In this document: one piece after another, positions 36,625-48,944 of the stretch
Position numbering within the stretch: the first letter of the stretch is position 1
Layout: every line of letters starts with the position of its first letter
Origin: Episyrphus balteatus
Lineage: Eukaryota > Arthropoda > Insecta > Diptera > Syrphidae
Direction: 5' to 3'
Assembly: GCF_945859705.1 (NCBI RefSeq)
Contig: NC_079134.1
Location: 154,539,718 to 154,603,717 of the forward strand
Length of the DNA stretch: 64,000 nucleotides
Position numbers and translations under genes: made by a program
The notes under the pieces: generated by a model
What the model was told of the DNA's origin: nothing
What the model saw: only the letters and a program-made list of their open reading frames with translations
Database searches by the model: none

Positions 36625-37599
36625 TAGCATAAAATCTATGAGTTTCCTGGCAAACTTGTAAGGCACTTTTTTGTTCATTATTGTTTTCTTCAGCAGAATA
36701 AATTTATAAAACACTATGTTTATAACACATTTATCGAAGTAAATCGGCCCCAAAGTAAAAAATTATCATGATTAAGAAAAAATTAATACCTTTAAAAATT
36801 AATATCTGAGCAATTAAAAAAGATATTAACATTTTTTAAATGCAGGTACAAAGAATAGCATTTCTTCTAAAAATCAAGATATTAATGAAGTTTTTATCAT
36901 AAATCTTCTTATCTCAACCCGGGACACCCTGTATATAAGTATGTCAAAATTTTCCAAAAACATTTTTTTTTTTTTATAAAAAAATATAAATTAGAAAAAT
37001 TAGTTAAAACTAAGAAAGTAATAGAACTTTTTAAAGCTGAGTTTTTTTTAATTACTGGTTAGATGGGGAAAACTTTTTTAACTTCCCAATAAACCGAAAC
37101 CCTAAAGTTAACTAACAAATAAAATTCCTAGCCCGACACTGCCCGGAACTATGACAAAAACCTCAATTTATAAAATACACACATCTAAAATTTTACTTTT
37201 TCCCGTACACCACTTTCGGAATGATAAAACTTAAAATAGTCGAAAAACTCAAACTAGCTAATTGTAATATTAAAATAAAAATACCTACTTATAACTTGTT
37301 TCTCAGCATCCATAACTTAAATTCAAAACATTTCACTTTTAATTAAATAAAAAAATAACTTTAAAAAAATATAACTTTCAACTTCGTGCTGTTTGGGGCA
37401 AGGTAATTTTTAAAAGCAATTAATGATAGTTTAAATATTCAGGTAAAATGTATAAAATAATAAAGTTTATTTTTTTCAAAATTTTTCAACTATGATGACT
37501 TTTGACCGGTTTTTGATGGAACATTCTCCTTTTAGTGTTTTTCCCGTAATGTGCTATTGAATAATATATAAGTTTTGAGGGGTCTTACGGGATGATAAG

Positions 37600-38400
37600 C
37601 CGCAAAAAAAAATTGTAGAAACTATTTGCCACCACCAGAACACAATTTTGAGAAAAAGCAGTCTGCAAAAATGAACAACCTACTTCGACAGTTCAGGCAA
37701 GTTAAAAGTATATTTGGACTCATTCTATCTTCTTTTGTAACCCAAATATTTCACAAACAATTCAATACAATAGAAAAAATTATGAAGTTGAAGGCAGCCC
37801 ATGGGGTCAATTCCCGATTTCTAAAACTATGAAGTGATAAGTTTTATTTTTTATTACGTCTTCATAATAAATTCGATTCTGGATTTATAAAAAAATTAAA
37901 ACAAAACTTCAAAAAATTTTCATTTGAAAACTGAAATGATAAATTTTGTATCACTTAACAGAGTCACAGATCGCGAACTGACCCCCATCTTACTAAGCAC
38001 CCACAAATCCTCAGCGTCAAAGAGTATTCACCATTAGCACCTACGAGTGACCTTATATCGCCAGCAAGATCTCGATTAGTGGAGGCATCAGCTTGCTTAA
38101 CATCTCCTGAAGGTGAAAAATCGAAATTTGCAAATCAAGCTTCGATATCCAAAAATTCCACGTCAAGGCGTGTCAGAAAAAAACAAAAGAATTCGTAACC
38201 AATCTCATCATATATTATACGATCCGAATGCCCTCACAAAGAAAAAATTGATTACCATCTTGAATAAATATTTGGCATAACGAATGATATGAAAGAAGCC
38301 CTTGGCTTCAATAATTTTAATGAATTGATACAACAGTCAAAAACGGCAACAACTCTTTTTCAAATTTGAAAGGAAAGGCTCAATAAGTATACTAAGATTT
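37600..38400 (+). pseudogene. Decayed coding sequence, family unknown
   Basis: An open frame runs through 37626-37832 and a second, with better amino-acid mix, runs for about 79 codons at 37963-38199 (includes HPQILSVKEYSPLAPTSD and RSRLVEASACLTSPEGEKS). A third-frame stretch continues to about 38278 (SHHILYDPNALTKKKLI). The pieces lie in different frames and have no ATG in good context. This looks like an old transposase or host gene fragment. I do not recognise the family. Confidence 0.35.
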
Positions 38401-38429
38401 ATGTACTTCTGTTCATCGCAACAAAACTT

Positions 38430-40300
38430 ATTCCAACATTATTACTCAATTAGTCATATTATAGCCTTTATGGACAAATTCCTCATTTTACAAAAAAATG
38501 ATGTAATTTTAATTTGAAATTCAAGTCAAGGTCTTCTGAAAATTCAAAGCTCACCCACTCATTACCCAATTTTTCAATTTGTTTTCCAATAAAAAAAAAT
38601 GTAAATGACCTCAATTTTGTTTTGTAACAAATTACTTGTTAAAGGTGCTCGTAAAAAGAAAAACCTTGTGCTAATTGATATCGATCAAAGGTATACCTAT
38701 AAGCTTCACCTACAACAAAACGGACCTTTCTTGTTTGGTAGCTGTCAGAAATGGTCAGATAGTAACAAAACACCTTCCTTTAACACTTAACACGCAAGAA
38801 GGTACCTAGAGGTACTCGGTTTTCGTTTCTCAATTTCCAAAGCAATCCATTATCGGTTTTGCTTTTGTACAGGATATACACGCATACAATATGACCTACC
38901 ACAATCTATACATCAATATAAACAAAAAAAAAAAACGAGTAAATAAGAAACACTTTTTAACGAGTTTTTAATTGCTACAGTTTTGCAAAAAGTTAGAAAC
39001 AAATGGAATTTTAAGTTATTTGTTCTCTGTTTCTGTGCTATTCAAATTCCAGAATTGAAATTTGAATATACATACTTTTGGTTAATTTTTAGAAGGTTTT
39101 ACCATAATTAACAGACCTTATAATTACATGCTTTTGTTTCTTCATAATAATTACCTATTGACCGTATAATATGGGTTCCTTCAAGGACTTTTCTTAAAAC
39201 CTATAAAATGAAGTTACCAACGTTTTTAAATAGGCTTTATTATTTATTTATATTTCTTTGAAACCCCTTAAATAAAGATATCTTTACGGGAGAGAAAAAA
39301 AATACTATCGTTCTACCTTAAAAAAAAAAAGGAAAATTAATTCCTTAACTCTTTTGAGCGTCACGCAATCCAATTCATCAGTAAAAAATAATTCTTCTTT
39401 GACAACACAAAAATAAGAACAAAAAAAAAATGAAGAAAAAAAAAGGCAAACCAATCGGAATGACTGGCAGGCATAATAATAAGGACCAAGGTCATTTCAT
39501 TATGAATTTCAGAATGAAAATATAAATAAAGGAGCAGAACTCACAAATACACACACAAAAAAATAAAATTCATTCATTCATCAGCCTACCAATATATAGT
39601 GTCTTGCCCACGCCAAATATTTCATTTGTATGAAATTTTATTTTTGGTTCGCCCCCAAGTTATGTGTATCTGTATATACAATAATTGTGGTTTCTTTTTT
39701 TGTATGCTTGAATTAATTTTCATTTTTTTTTTACCTTTAAAAAAATCCTTTCTTTGTCGTCCTTATGCGGTTATTGTGTGTTTCATTTGGTTTTTTATGC
39801 TTCCATAAAGTTAATGATTTCACAAAAGGAATTTTCTAATTAGCATATCAATTGAAAGCCGATTTGATTGCTTAGGAATGGTTTTTTTTTTAGCATATTT
39901 TTCATTTCTTTTGTAATAGTTTAGTCCTTTTTTCTGTGTTTTTTCGTTGGTACAAATTTTACAGATGATTTTTAAATACCTTCAAGATGAACTAGAAATA
40001 TGAAACTATTTTTTTGAACTGAATGAAGGTATTATTGTTAAAAAAATTGTTTGCAATGGACTTGAATTTTAACTGTTTTATTTTTTAAATCATTTAAGAT
40101 TTACCATTTTTTAAATTAATTAAAGAAAAGAAGAAGAAATTTCCCTTCAAAATTTATAGCTTGATTTATGCATGGAACAAATTTTTAGCAATCGTCGTTC
40201 GCGATATGAAGAATACAATATATTTTAGGAGATCAGAAAATGATCACAAAAGATCAATTATTTTCTGTGAGAAATTGTAATTCTATTTTCCAATACCCAT
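38430..40300. other. AT-rich intergenic DNA, apparently single-copy
   Basis: No gene or listed repeat found. Confidence 0.35.
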
Positions 40301-41079
40301 AAATGTTACGTATACGCCACAGTGGCATATTTTTTCAACATACAAGTAATTTTGAGAAATTGGGCCACATTGGATCCCATCCGGAAGAGTAGATACAAGA
40401 GTTTTTCTATGTTGCACTGTTTTGTTGCATTACAAATTACAACAAATTAAAAAACAAAAGTCGAATTGGAGACAACAATGAGAAATGACTTAACTTAATT
40501 TAATGAACATTTTTGAACAAAAAGTTCTAATCTCATTAATTTTTTTTTTTTTTTTTTTTAAATATCAATATTTTCAAAACTAGTGCATGAATTTTCTTGA
40601 AATTTTGTTTTTAATGTGTAAAAATTTTTTTATAATTTTTTAAAATTTTTTGTAATAAAATAAATCTAATCGTTTACTTCTTTCGGCAATTAAAATAATT
40701 TCAAAATGTTGTTTCAAAAAAATTGATTTTTTAAATTTTTATTTTTACATTTCTTATAATAATTTTCTTATAATAATTTTAAAATAAAATAACCAAATAA
40801 CAGCCTAAACTTTCAATAGGACTTCAATGTACAAATATACTAGCTATACATTGGAAATGATAGTAAATAAGAAATCGGTTTGTCTTTAAGGAGGAGAAAA
40901 AACGTCAACATAATATTTCCAATATCCGGATTTAAAGAAGCGTTTTTTTTTTATTTTTGCATAAAAAAATATAATTAATGCACTATTTGGCCAAACGTTC
41001 AAGCTTTTATGGTCAAACGTTGTTAAGAATGTTTAAGCTTTGAATATGTAAGAGATTTAAAAAAAAATCATGTGTGCAA

Positions 41080-41560
41080 TTCACACGTTGTAGAAGTGAA
41101 ACCTTAAAAAATCATTTTTCTTGCAAAAAAAAATAGAAAAAATCTACATATTTTTATTCTATCATCTTCAAATCCATGTTTTTTATATGTCAACCTAGAT
41201 AAATTTTACACCATCTAATAGCTAAAAATATATATATAGATTAAGTCTATGACACATCTACAAAAAGAGCTAGAATTTTTTGAGCTCGATCAATTTCCAT
41301 CAAAAAAAGCGAAAAAACACGTATTTTTATTTTCTCACACTATTAAATCCATTTTTTTCTCTAACAACCTATACACCTTTTACACCATTTGAAAGCTTAT
41401 TGTCTTAGCTCAAAATATATATATCGATCAGGTGTATGAGACATCTACAAAAAGAGCTAGGATTTTTTAAACTCGATGAAATTTTATCCAAAAAGCAAAA
41501 AAAAACATTTATTTTTATGTTCTCATGCTATTAAATCAATTTTTTTTTGTTGCACTAGAT
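41080..41560. repeat. ~187-bp tandem repeat, about 2.5 units
   Basis: CATCTACAAAAAGAGCTAG occurs at about 41255 and 41442. TTTTTATTCTATC/TTTTCTCACACTATTAAATCCAT/TTCTCATGCTATTAAATCAAT and AAATATATATAT...GATTAAG/GATCAGG phrases recur with the same spacing. Confidence 0.65.
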
Positions 41561-43870
41561 CAAAATATATAACGTGTGTTGGAAAAGAACATCTTTTTAC
41601 CGTAATCTCCGAATTTTGAATATGAAATTAATTGAAATTTTGTACAATTATAATTTATTTAATTACCTATCTACAGTACCTATTAAAACAAAAAAGTTAT
41701 AACAAGTTGAAGTCGTGTCGCGTTTTCGTTTCATCTTGTTTCAAATCACTATGATACTAAAGAAGTTTTCTCTTCAAAAATATATAAAATTAAGGTTAAA
41801 CCAAAATTTTTGTTTCTAAAACTTTTCAAAAATTATTAAAAAAAAAAACTTTGGTAAGTTATTTTTTCAAGAAACTATTTATCACCACATAACAACAAAA
41901 TTTAAATACAAATCGTCGATGGTTTTCCCAACAATTGCTTCCATTTTAATTTTGTTTCTAAAAAAATTAATAGGTACACAAAATTTTTTTTCGTTCAGTA
42001 GTTTACGAGAGAGTCGAAAATTAAGAAAATGGCTCTATGACTTTCTACTCCATGAAGTAATGTCTAGGTTCTACTCAACTTTTGAAATCTTACTAAGCCC
42101 CAAGCTTACCAAAAACATTATCCGAATAATTAAATTCCTATATTAAATACGACCATAAAACGAATTTATATTTATTGTGCAAACAACTCTAATGAAGACA
42201 AAGTTTACTAAAATAAATATTCATAGTCAATATCAAACAAATCTCGTTACTATCACTTGAGCAAAATTATAAACTCATGGGTAGATTTCCTTCAATGCAA
42301 TAATTTCCAAGAACCAATTGTTTAATTAAAATATTTAAATTACTTGAATATTAAATTTTAACTTCGTATAGTCAAAATCAATAAAAGTATGAAATATTAA
42401 GATCCAACACATAACTTCTTCTACAAACAAAAGTTCCACGCATGACTCATCCCTCATTTTGCTCAGTCGAAATCCCTAGACTTTATTCCCTCACAATAAT
42501 AGAACACACAATGTTATGTTATCTTTCTCATCAGACATAAAATGCAAATATCCTTTTGTTAGCTCGTTTAATATTATACGCAAATGAATGTTGAGTGGGG
42601 AAAGGGACTTGTGTGAACATTTCTTCAACAAGAAATCGACATTGTGAAAGGTCGGAATGTCAACAAACCTCCATCGTGCATCCCTTACACAGTCAAAACA
42701 TTATCTACGTGCAATTATATCTCTTACCTGTTCGTATAATGTTTGACAAGGTGGTATATTATTGCCCTTATAACTTACCAGTCGGTCCAAAAACCTACGT
42801 AACTTGTATTATTCAAGTGCAGAAATGTAGAAAAGGTCATCATATTGTGCCGCACACAGTATTCACGCCGTGTCGGTCGTGTCGACATTCACCCTGTCAA
42901 CGTATTTCGTTCGACTTGAGACAAGGACACTGTTTGGGTTGAAAAGCGCTATATACGTTATACGGTTTTTTTGTTTTTGCATTATGATATTGAACTGAAC
43001 ATGGTTCATAAATCACAAGTTCAAACATAAAATGAAATATCCACTTCCGCAAAACGAAAAAATGTTTATACGTATGTGAACGAACATGAACGAGTTGTCA
43101 GAGGACTTGTCAGGAAATAGCACAGATGGTTGTATACTGGCTCATAATAATTTTTTTGCTGAAAATAGTTTTTCAGTTCTTTTTTTTTTCTGTTTTGTTT
43201 TTTAATTTTATGCAAAGAATTCAATTTTAGAATAAGAAAAAAAAAATATTTTTATATGAGTTCTTGGCATTTATACTTTGATGGTTGTTCATTTTCATAA
43301 TAATGAAGGAAGACTTTAATTTATTACCCAACATCTTGAGAATTGTATAATATTTACATATCATATCAAAGTTTTATCCATTTTTTTAGGAAAACTTTTG
43401 ATTGTGAAAAAGGTTTAATAATAGGTACTGTTTCAATTCATAGCAAAAATTTATAAAGAATTTTCAGTTTCCGGATATTGTCAATATTTTGATATTTATT
43501 TTATTTGGAATTTCTTGATTTGTATCACCTTGTAATAAATTTTTCCAATGAAAAGTTAATTGGTAATTAATTTTTGTCAATGTTAACAGATGCTGATACA
43601 TTATTTGAAATAATCATTAATCCTTGTAATTTACTAAGAACAGTTGGTATGGTATCAATATTTTTTAAAATAGGAAAAGTTAAGGTAACATTTTTGAATC
43701 AATTTTGAATTTCTTTCTTGGAAATTATTTTAAGTGATTATTCGTTTGTGTACTGAACCATTAATTTACATCATCATCTACAATTTGCATATCAATTCAA
43801 ATGGGGCTAATACAACCCAAGTCGAATTGAACCTGCTTTCATTCATGATAAAACTAAAAAGTAAAAATAA
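41561..43870. other. Intergenic DNA; less AT-rich patch at 42590-42950
   Basis: The patch at 42590-42950 has a 115-codon open frame with many Cys and His but lacks an ATG start, flanking splice sites and recognisable domains. It may be conserved non-coding DNA. The rest shows nothing definable. Confidence 0.35.
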
Positions 43871-43875
43871 AATAT

Positions 43876-44130
43876 ACATATGTATAGTTTAAAAACTAAA
43901 AATTTGCTTTTATCACGCACTAAAAACTATAAAATAATTTTACTGACTTATTGGAAATGGTTAAATCAAACATCGTAGAAAGTATTTTTGTTGCGTGTAT
44001 TTTATAAAAGTTTGAACAAAGAGCTCTACGCTTTTTGATCTAACCATTTTCAATAAGTCAATCAAATTATTTTATAGTTTTAAGTGCGTGATAAAAGTGT
44101 ATTTTTTAGTGTTTTAAACTATATGTTTTA
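43876..44130. mobile_element. Foldback MITE
   Basis: TATAGTTTAAAAACTAAAAA ... TTTTATCACGCACT near 43885 mirrors AGTGCGTGATAAAA ... TTTTTTAGTGTTTTAAACTATA near 44110. The arms are about 95 bp with mismatches, spacer about 55 bp. Confidence 0.65.
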
Positions 44131-44299
44131 TTTATTTATTATTCTTTTCATGCTCTTATAAGTTAATTTGTTTAGAAAGTTAAAGCTTAGCTTTTTTTTT
44201 AATTCTTTAAGAATAAATTTAATTTAATTTGAAAATAAATCTTAATAAATATTTAAAATTGTTTTTAAAAGTTAAAATTGATCTTTTTGAAGGTTTTCG

Positions 44300-44560
44300 A
44301 CTTCAAAAGAAATAACGCTTGTTTTAAAATTTTTTTTTTTTTTTTTTTGAAAATTGTTGGAGCCGTTTAAAGGTTAAAAATGTATTTCTTTTTTATCCAA
44401 AAAGTAGGGCCTTGCTAGCGAAAAACCAAAGATTTTCTTATCAAAATCATTAACGTCGTTTTCGAGAGAAACAAGTTTTTCCAACTTGGTCTTTCTCTAT
44501 CTCGTCTGATTTTTATCTCGAGTTCGTTTTTTTCAATCCTTAACTTGCCTGTTATACCTT
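44300..44560 (+). repeat. Fragment related to the GTCT element family
   Basis: GAAAATTGTTGGAGCCGTTT at 44348 and TTATCTCGAGTTCGTTTTTTT at 44513 match phrases near the middle and end of copies 1 and 2, but the GTCT array is absent. Confidence 0.4.
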
Positions 44561-45233
44561 TGTATATCGCTATTAAAATTAAAAAAAGATTCCACATACG
44601 CCACAGTGACCCGTTTTGAGAATAATTTATAAATGGACTGTAACTTTAGTAATTGTCATTCTACTTTAGATGTTAAAATACCAGTTTTATTATTTATTTA
44701 TGTGTGTTGGCCTGTCAGCCGGTATATGTTGAAATATTGAAAAAATTATTCATCTTCGAAAAAAAAAATGGTACCTGTTGTTTGAAAAGAATTATTTTGG
44801 AAACCATTAAGCCTACAAAATGTGTTCTGATAAATACTTTCGGTCAAAAACTCGTCTTTATACCAAAAACCAATTTTTAATATTTTCAATTTTTTCACAA
44901 TGTTGCGTTTGAAATTCGTGAACGAAAACTTAAAATCTTCAATGAACTTAACTTACAAACAACTCAGCCAAAAACTGCTACTACTGGATCTAAGGCACGA
45001 TCTTAACGATCGTTGATAATGACATCGTCCAATGCAGGAACTCCCTTAGCACTTTGGACACGGAGCAGTCAACTGTGGATGCCCTATTTTAGAAGCTTAG
45101 AAAGCTGAGAAGTAAAAGCTTCTCATCAGTCTCACAAGAGTTTGTAGCTAAATCGAAATGGCACTCACAAAATCAGACATCAGCTTTGCGAAAAAATTCT
45201 CAACCATACAGCTAATGAGCAAAGCCAATAACA

Positions 45234-45600
45234 CTGGTCAACAAAATTAAACTTTTTTTTGTTACAGAAACCAAGGTATACTTTTCTATAGGTTTTTTGA
45301 GTCCTGAGCTCGAATCCGAAGTCAGAAAACTTCTATCACAACTCGTTTTTGAGATATTCCCGTTAGAAAATCGAAAATGCCACCTTTTTACCAATTTTCG
45401 AAGTTATTTCTTAGCGTTTGGTTATTTGTTTTAAATAAATTTGTAAAGGTTTCTTAAAGAACTAAATTTTGTCTTTCTTAATCCGTTGAAATCTTTTAAA
45501 TAAATATCTCTTTTCTTCTTCGAAAAAATCTTAAGTTGGAATTAACGTGTTTATTTGCTTTTAATAGCAAATCTCTAAAAGTTCTTTGCCAATCGATTTC
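45234..45600. repeat. Relative of the CACYGGTCAAC repeat
   Basis: Starts CACTGGTCAACAAAATTAAA and continues with GAGCTCGAATCCGAAGTCAG and TATTCCCGTTAGAAAATC, as at 26769 and 25317. No right terminus is seen before the next element. Confidence 0.6.
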
Positions 45601-45744
45601 AAAATTATTTTTATTTTAAGTGGAGCAAAATGCTTTGGAGTTGAGGAGTGTTTGAATTTAAACAAATTTCCTCAGAATATTAAAATTCACCAGTTTATTT
45701 ACGCTGTGAGTTTTATAAGTGTCAGTAAACATCGACCAAAAAAA

Positions 45745-45813
45745 AAGGCGTCTTAGTAAGGGTACGACAGATCTAACTAATGAGCCCACTGTCGTATCTG
45801 GGCGAAACGCTTT
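45745..45813 (+). ncRNA. Hammerhead ribozyme, mutated core
   Basis: Stem III AAGGCG/CGCTTT, cleavage triplet GTC (45750-45752), stem I TTAG/CTAA, stem II GCCC/GGGC and GAAA are all in place. The conserved CTGATGA box reads CTAATGA, changing an invariant G, so cleavage should be lost or very weak. Loop I GGTACGACAG faces loop II CTGTCGTATC with one mismatch. Confidence 0.75.
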
Positions 45814-46280
45814 GGAGGTCACTTGAACTTTAAAATTGAATTATAAACCGAAAATCGCCCTTATTAATGAAATGAACGTCATAAAGAGGATAAACATCGA
45901 CTTCATCAACTAAAAGACCTTCAAAAGAGACAAGTTAAGTTCTTTGAAATAACTGCCATCACAAAGCATCTAGGATCGGACGAATCCCTCACCATCATCA
46001 GCATCTAGATTAGATTAGACGACATACGGCACGACCTCCAAATTCTTAGCACCAGATCCAGATCCTTACCAGACCAGCTAGTTTAAAGAATACGCATAGA
46101 TACATCAACTTCCGCAAACTCGATGCTGCGAAATTAGAGAGAGAGACTTCGAAGAGCGAATCGTCTTACCCACAGTAAAAAGGAACCTTTTAACTCAGAG
46201 ATTGATCCATCATTGACGATTCAGAGGTAGCTGTCTCGATCACACTAACTAACTCTATCTCGAGTATCGAGTTACAGCTA

Positions 46281-48590
46281 AAGTTAAAGGTTTTTGGATT
46301 ATACATGAAGAATACAAATAAAACTTCCCAATTGCACATAAAAATTATGGAGAGAATTTAACCAATTAATTTTAAAAGTAAATTTATCTTCTGCAAAATA
46401 AGTTCTTGAAAATTAATTTAATTAAATTCATATAATAAATGCGGAAACTGGTGTTCTGTAATTTTTCCTAAAATCCTCAATCTGTACTATCCGGTTGATA
46501 GAACTCAAAATATAAGCTTTTTAAGTGGCAATGTTTTGAAATTTTAGAGTAGACTCCCACCCATATTAAAGCTGATAAAAAAAGCATTCATTTAAATGCT
46601 GATATTGATCCAGATTTGCGTTAAGTCAAAACAAATAAACCTCACAGGGAAAAAAAATACTTTGAAAAAATTTATTTACGCAAAATAACAAAAAAAAAAT
46701 CCAAAGGAGAACAGCAAATACTTCAATAAAATTCCTATTAACCTCCCACATTTTCATCCTTATTGGATAAATTAAAATGTCGAAACTTTTGCTAAGTGTT
46801 TTTTTATTTTTGGATTTAAAGCAAATTAAAATCAATTCCCTTCGATAGAATCCCATTATCTCTTAATCGCATTTTAAAGAATTTATTTTTCTATTGATTT
46901 TTTATTCTTGTGAACATTTTTTTCTTCTTTACCAGATGTTACCCACAAAATAGGTACTCATCACAAACAACCACTTACCTGGAAACATTTTTGTCCGTCT
47001 TCCAGTTATTTGTCATTTCAGCATGAACAAACACCTTACCAATATTGCACTGCACTCCAAGTATCACAAAATAATATACCCAAGCAGTACCTACACCAAC
47101 TTTGTTATCCTAACTTTTCACATAAAAGCTTTTTATGGATTAATACTTAATGAGACTTCCTTTTTACTGTAAAAACGAAAAAAAGGAAAGAAATATTCAC
47201 TCATTCAACCTACAACAAGTCGTTTTGTTCACATATACGAACCTAAAACACGCGACGACTAAACAATGAAAAGGATGCATTATTTATTTCATTTTTTTTT
47301 TTTTGTTTTTTATTTTCTTTCAACGATTTCTTCCTAAGAAAGAAGCTTAAAACTCAAGAACGAAAAAAAAAAATCTTGGAAGTTTGCAAGGGTTAAGACA
47401 CTATTTTTTCGAAGGTTTTTTTTTTTATTCACACGTGTTTGCCCGCCAAGATCCTAAACCAAACTGCTGAATATGGAAGAAATTCTTGTCCAATTTAGTC
47501 CTTGTCGAAATTATACACACAGGTTGTTGTATAGGTCGAATTCTGTCGGGTAATAGAAGAGAGAACCTCCCGAAGAAGGTGCATAACTAACTACTTACTT
47601 TTATTTTTGTTCTTGGTCTTCTTCGTCGTCCATACTCCATACACGACTGGCTAACATTTATTTTTGTTGAATACTTTCACGCTTTAAGGATAATAGAAGA
47701 AAATATACGTTTACTTACCACCACCATCAAACCAAAAAAAAAAAACCAAACGAAATATCCTTTTTGATTCGATTAACTAGGTCACCACTCGTCGTTGGTA
47801 GTCGTCGCTGTCTGTTAATGGAAGCTCGACGACTAGGTGGCAACAGGATTCAAAATCAATTCAAACTTGCTGACCAGAGAACGACAACAGGAAGCAGAAG
47901 GAAGCCCTTCCCATAACGATTAGTTGCTCACTGAAAGTGTCTCTAATATTTATTATCTGGCATATTTTTCGCTCTCTGATTTTTTTTTTCGTCCTTCAAA
48001 GTCATTCTTTCAAAGGAAAATAGAAAAAAAAAAGTAAGATATGTTTGGGTTGGGTCTTGACTCTGGAGTAAGGATATATTCTCATGCTACTTTATTTTAG
48101 TTTTCGCGTAAAAATCCAAGGATATTCATGCATGCCAACACGCAAGACATTCAAACACACAAACAAGGATATAATAAATGTTTCTTTTTTTTTTCTATAG
48201 ACCTTTTATCCAAAAATAAGCTTTGGAAAAAACAACAACAACAAAATAGCAACAATATAATGCCGGATGTGAAATTTCGTCATAGATAATGTTTTGGTAG
48301 AAGAAGGAGTAGTTTACGAAAGGGTATAAGCGGATCAAAAAAAGGATATGTTCTTTAAGTGCACTCATTGCATGAGCTTGCTTGCACTCTTATCGGAATT
48401 AACTTTAAACAAATCGTTGTTGTTCGCTACACAAAATGGATGTAAGGAAAAGGTCCTGGGATGTTTATTTATAGGATTTATGGTGTTGTGTAAGGCCCAT
48501 CCAATCAGGGTTGTAAAAAATATTTTTTTTTTATTGTATTTGTTTTCTATTGAAAATTAAAAAAAAAAATTTGTATTAAAAAACAAAAAA
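46281..48590. other. Apparently single-copy intergenic DNA with possible promoter
   Basis: No listed repeats. A possible 5' noncoding exon is described at 47719-47932. CAACAACAACAAAATAGCAA near 48234 and related phrases are seen upstream of it. Confidence 0.35.
47719..47932 (-). promoter_or_regulatory. Possible transcription start and 5' noncoding exon
   Basis: On the minus strand TTTCAGTG at about 47935-47928 matches the insect initiator. About 214 bases later GGTGGTG|GTAAGTAAA gives a strong 5' splice site at 47718. The stretch between is markedly less AT-rich than its surroundings and has no long open frame from an ATG, as in first exons of fly genes with large first introns. No downstream exon is identified. 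Confidence 0.3.
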
Positions 48591-48596
48591 TATTTA

Positions 48597-48900
48597 TTTT
48601 ATTTATTACCTTCTTTGTTTTGCTTCTTTTAGTTCAGATTATTAAAAACGCATCTTTTTACTTTAGAAAATTATTTATTTTTTTGCCTATATATTTCGAG
48701 GTCTTACTTGCCTCATCTTCAGGGTCATTGAAATATTTTTGAAAAAATATTTTTTCAAAAATATTTCAATGACCCTGAAGATGAGGCAAGTAAGACCTCG
48801 AAATATATAGGCAAAAAAATAAATAATTTTCTAAAGTAAAAAGATGCGTTTTTAATAATCTGAACTAAAAGAAGCAAAACAAAGAAGGTAATAAATAAAA
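48597..48900. repeat. Perfect 304-bp palindrome
   Basis: Arms of 152 bp (48597-48748 and 48749-48900) mirror each other with no spacer and no mismatch seen. Each arm contains CCTGAAGATGAGGCAAG ... ACCTCGAAAT, a CTGANGA...GAAA arrangement. May be a recent inverted duplication or a sequencing/assembly fold. Confidence 0.9.
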
Positions 48901-48944
48901 TAATTACATATAAAGTTCAACATAAAAAACAAATAAAAAAATAT

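Larger units (their letters stand above)
36025..36931. mobile_element. TA-flanked DNA element, CAGGGTGTC termini
   Basis: CAGGGTGTCTCGGGATGAA at 36025 and the inverse (TCAACCCGGGACACCCTG) ending at 36931 are each next to TA; similarity continues through ATAAG.AGATTT. A second CAGGGTGTCCC end is seen at 61825. The MITE 36177-36624 is nested in it. Confidence 0.8.
44940..46280 (+). pseudogene. Decayed coding-like sequence around a hammerhead motif, possibly Penelope-like
   Basis: Two stretches with less AT-rich, coding-like composition (44940-45230 and 45880-46280) flank non-coding repeat sequence and a hammerhead motif at 45745-45813. A frame in the second stretch reads LHQLKDLQKRQVKFFEITAI and continues past a stop; the first reads YKQLSQKLLLLDLRHDLND. 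No reverse transcriptase or GIY-YIG motif is visible. Position downstream of a hammerhead would fit the 5' part of a Penelope-like element, but this is inference. Confidence 0.3.

Noticed and set aside
42595..42942. 115-codon Cys/His-rich open frame
   Set aside because: No ATG start, no flanking splice sites and no recognisable zinc-binding pattern; kept only as a compositional oddity.
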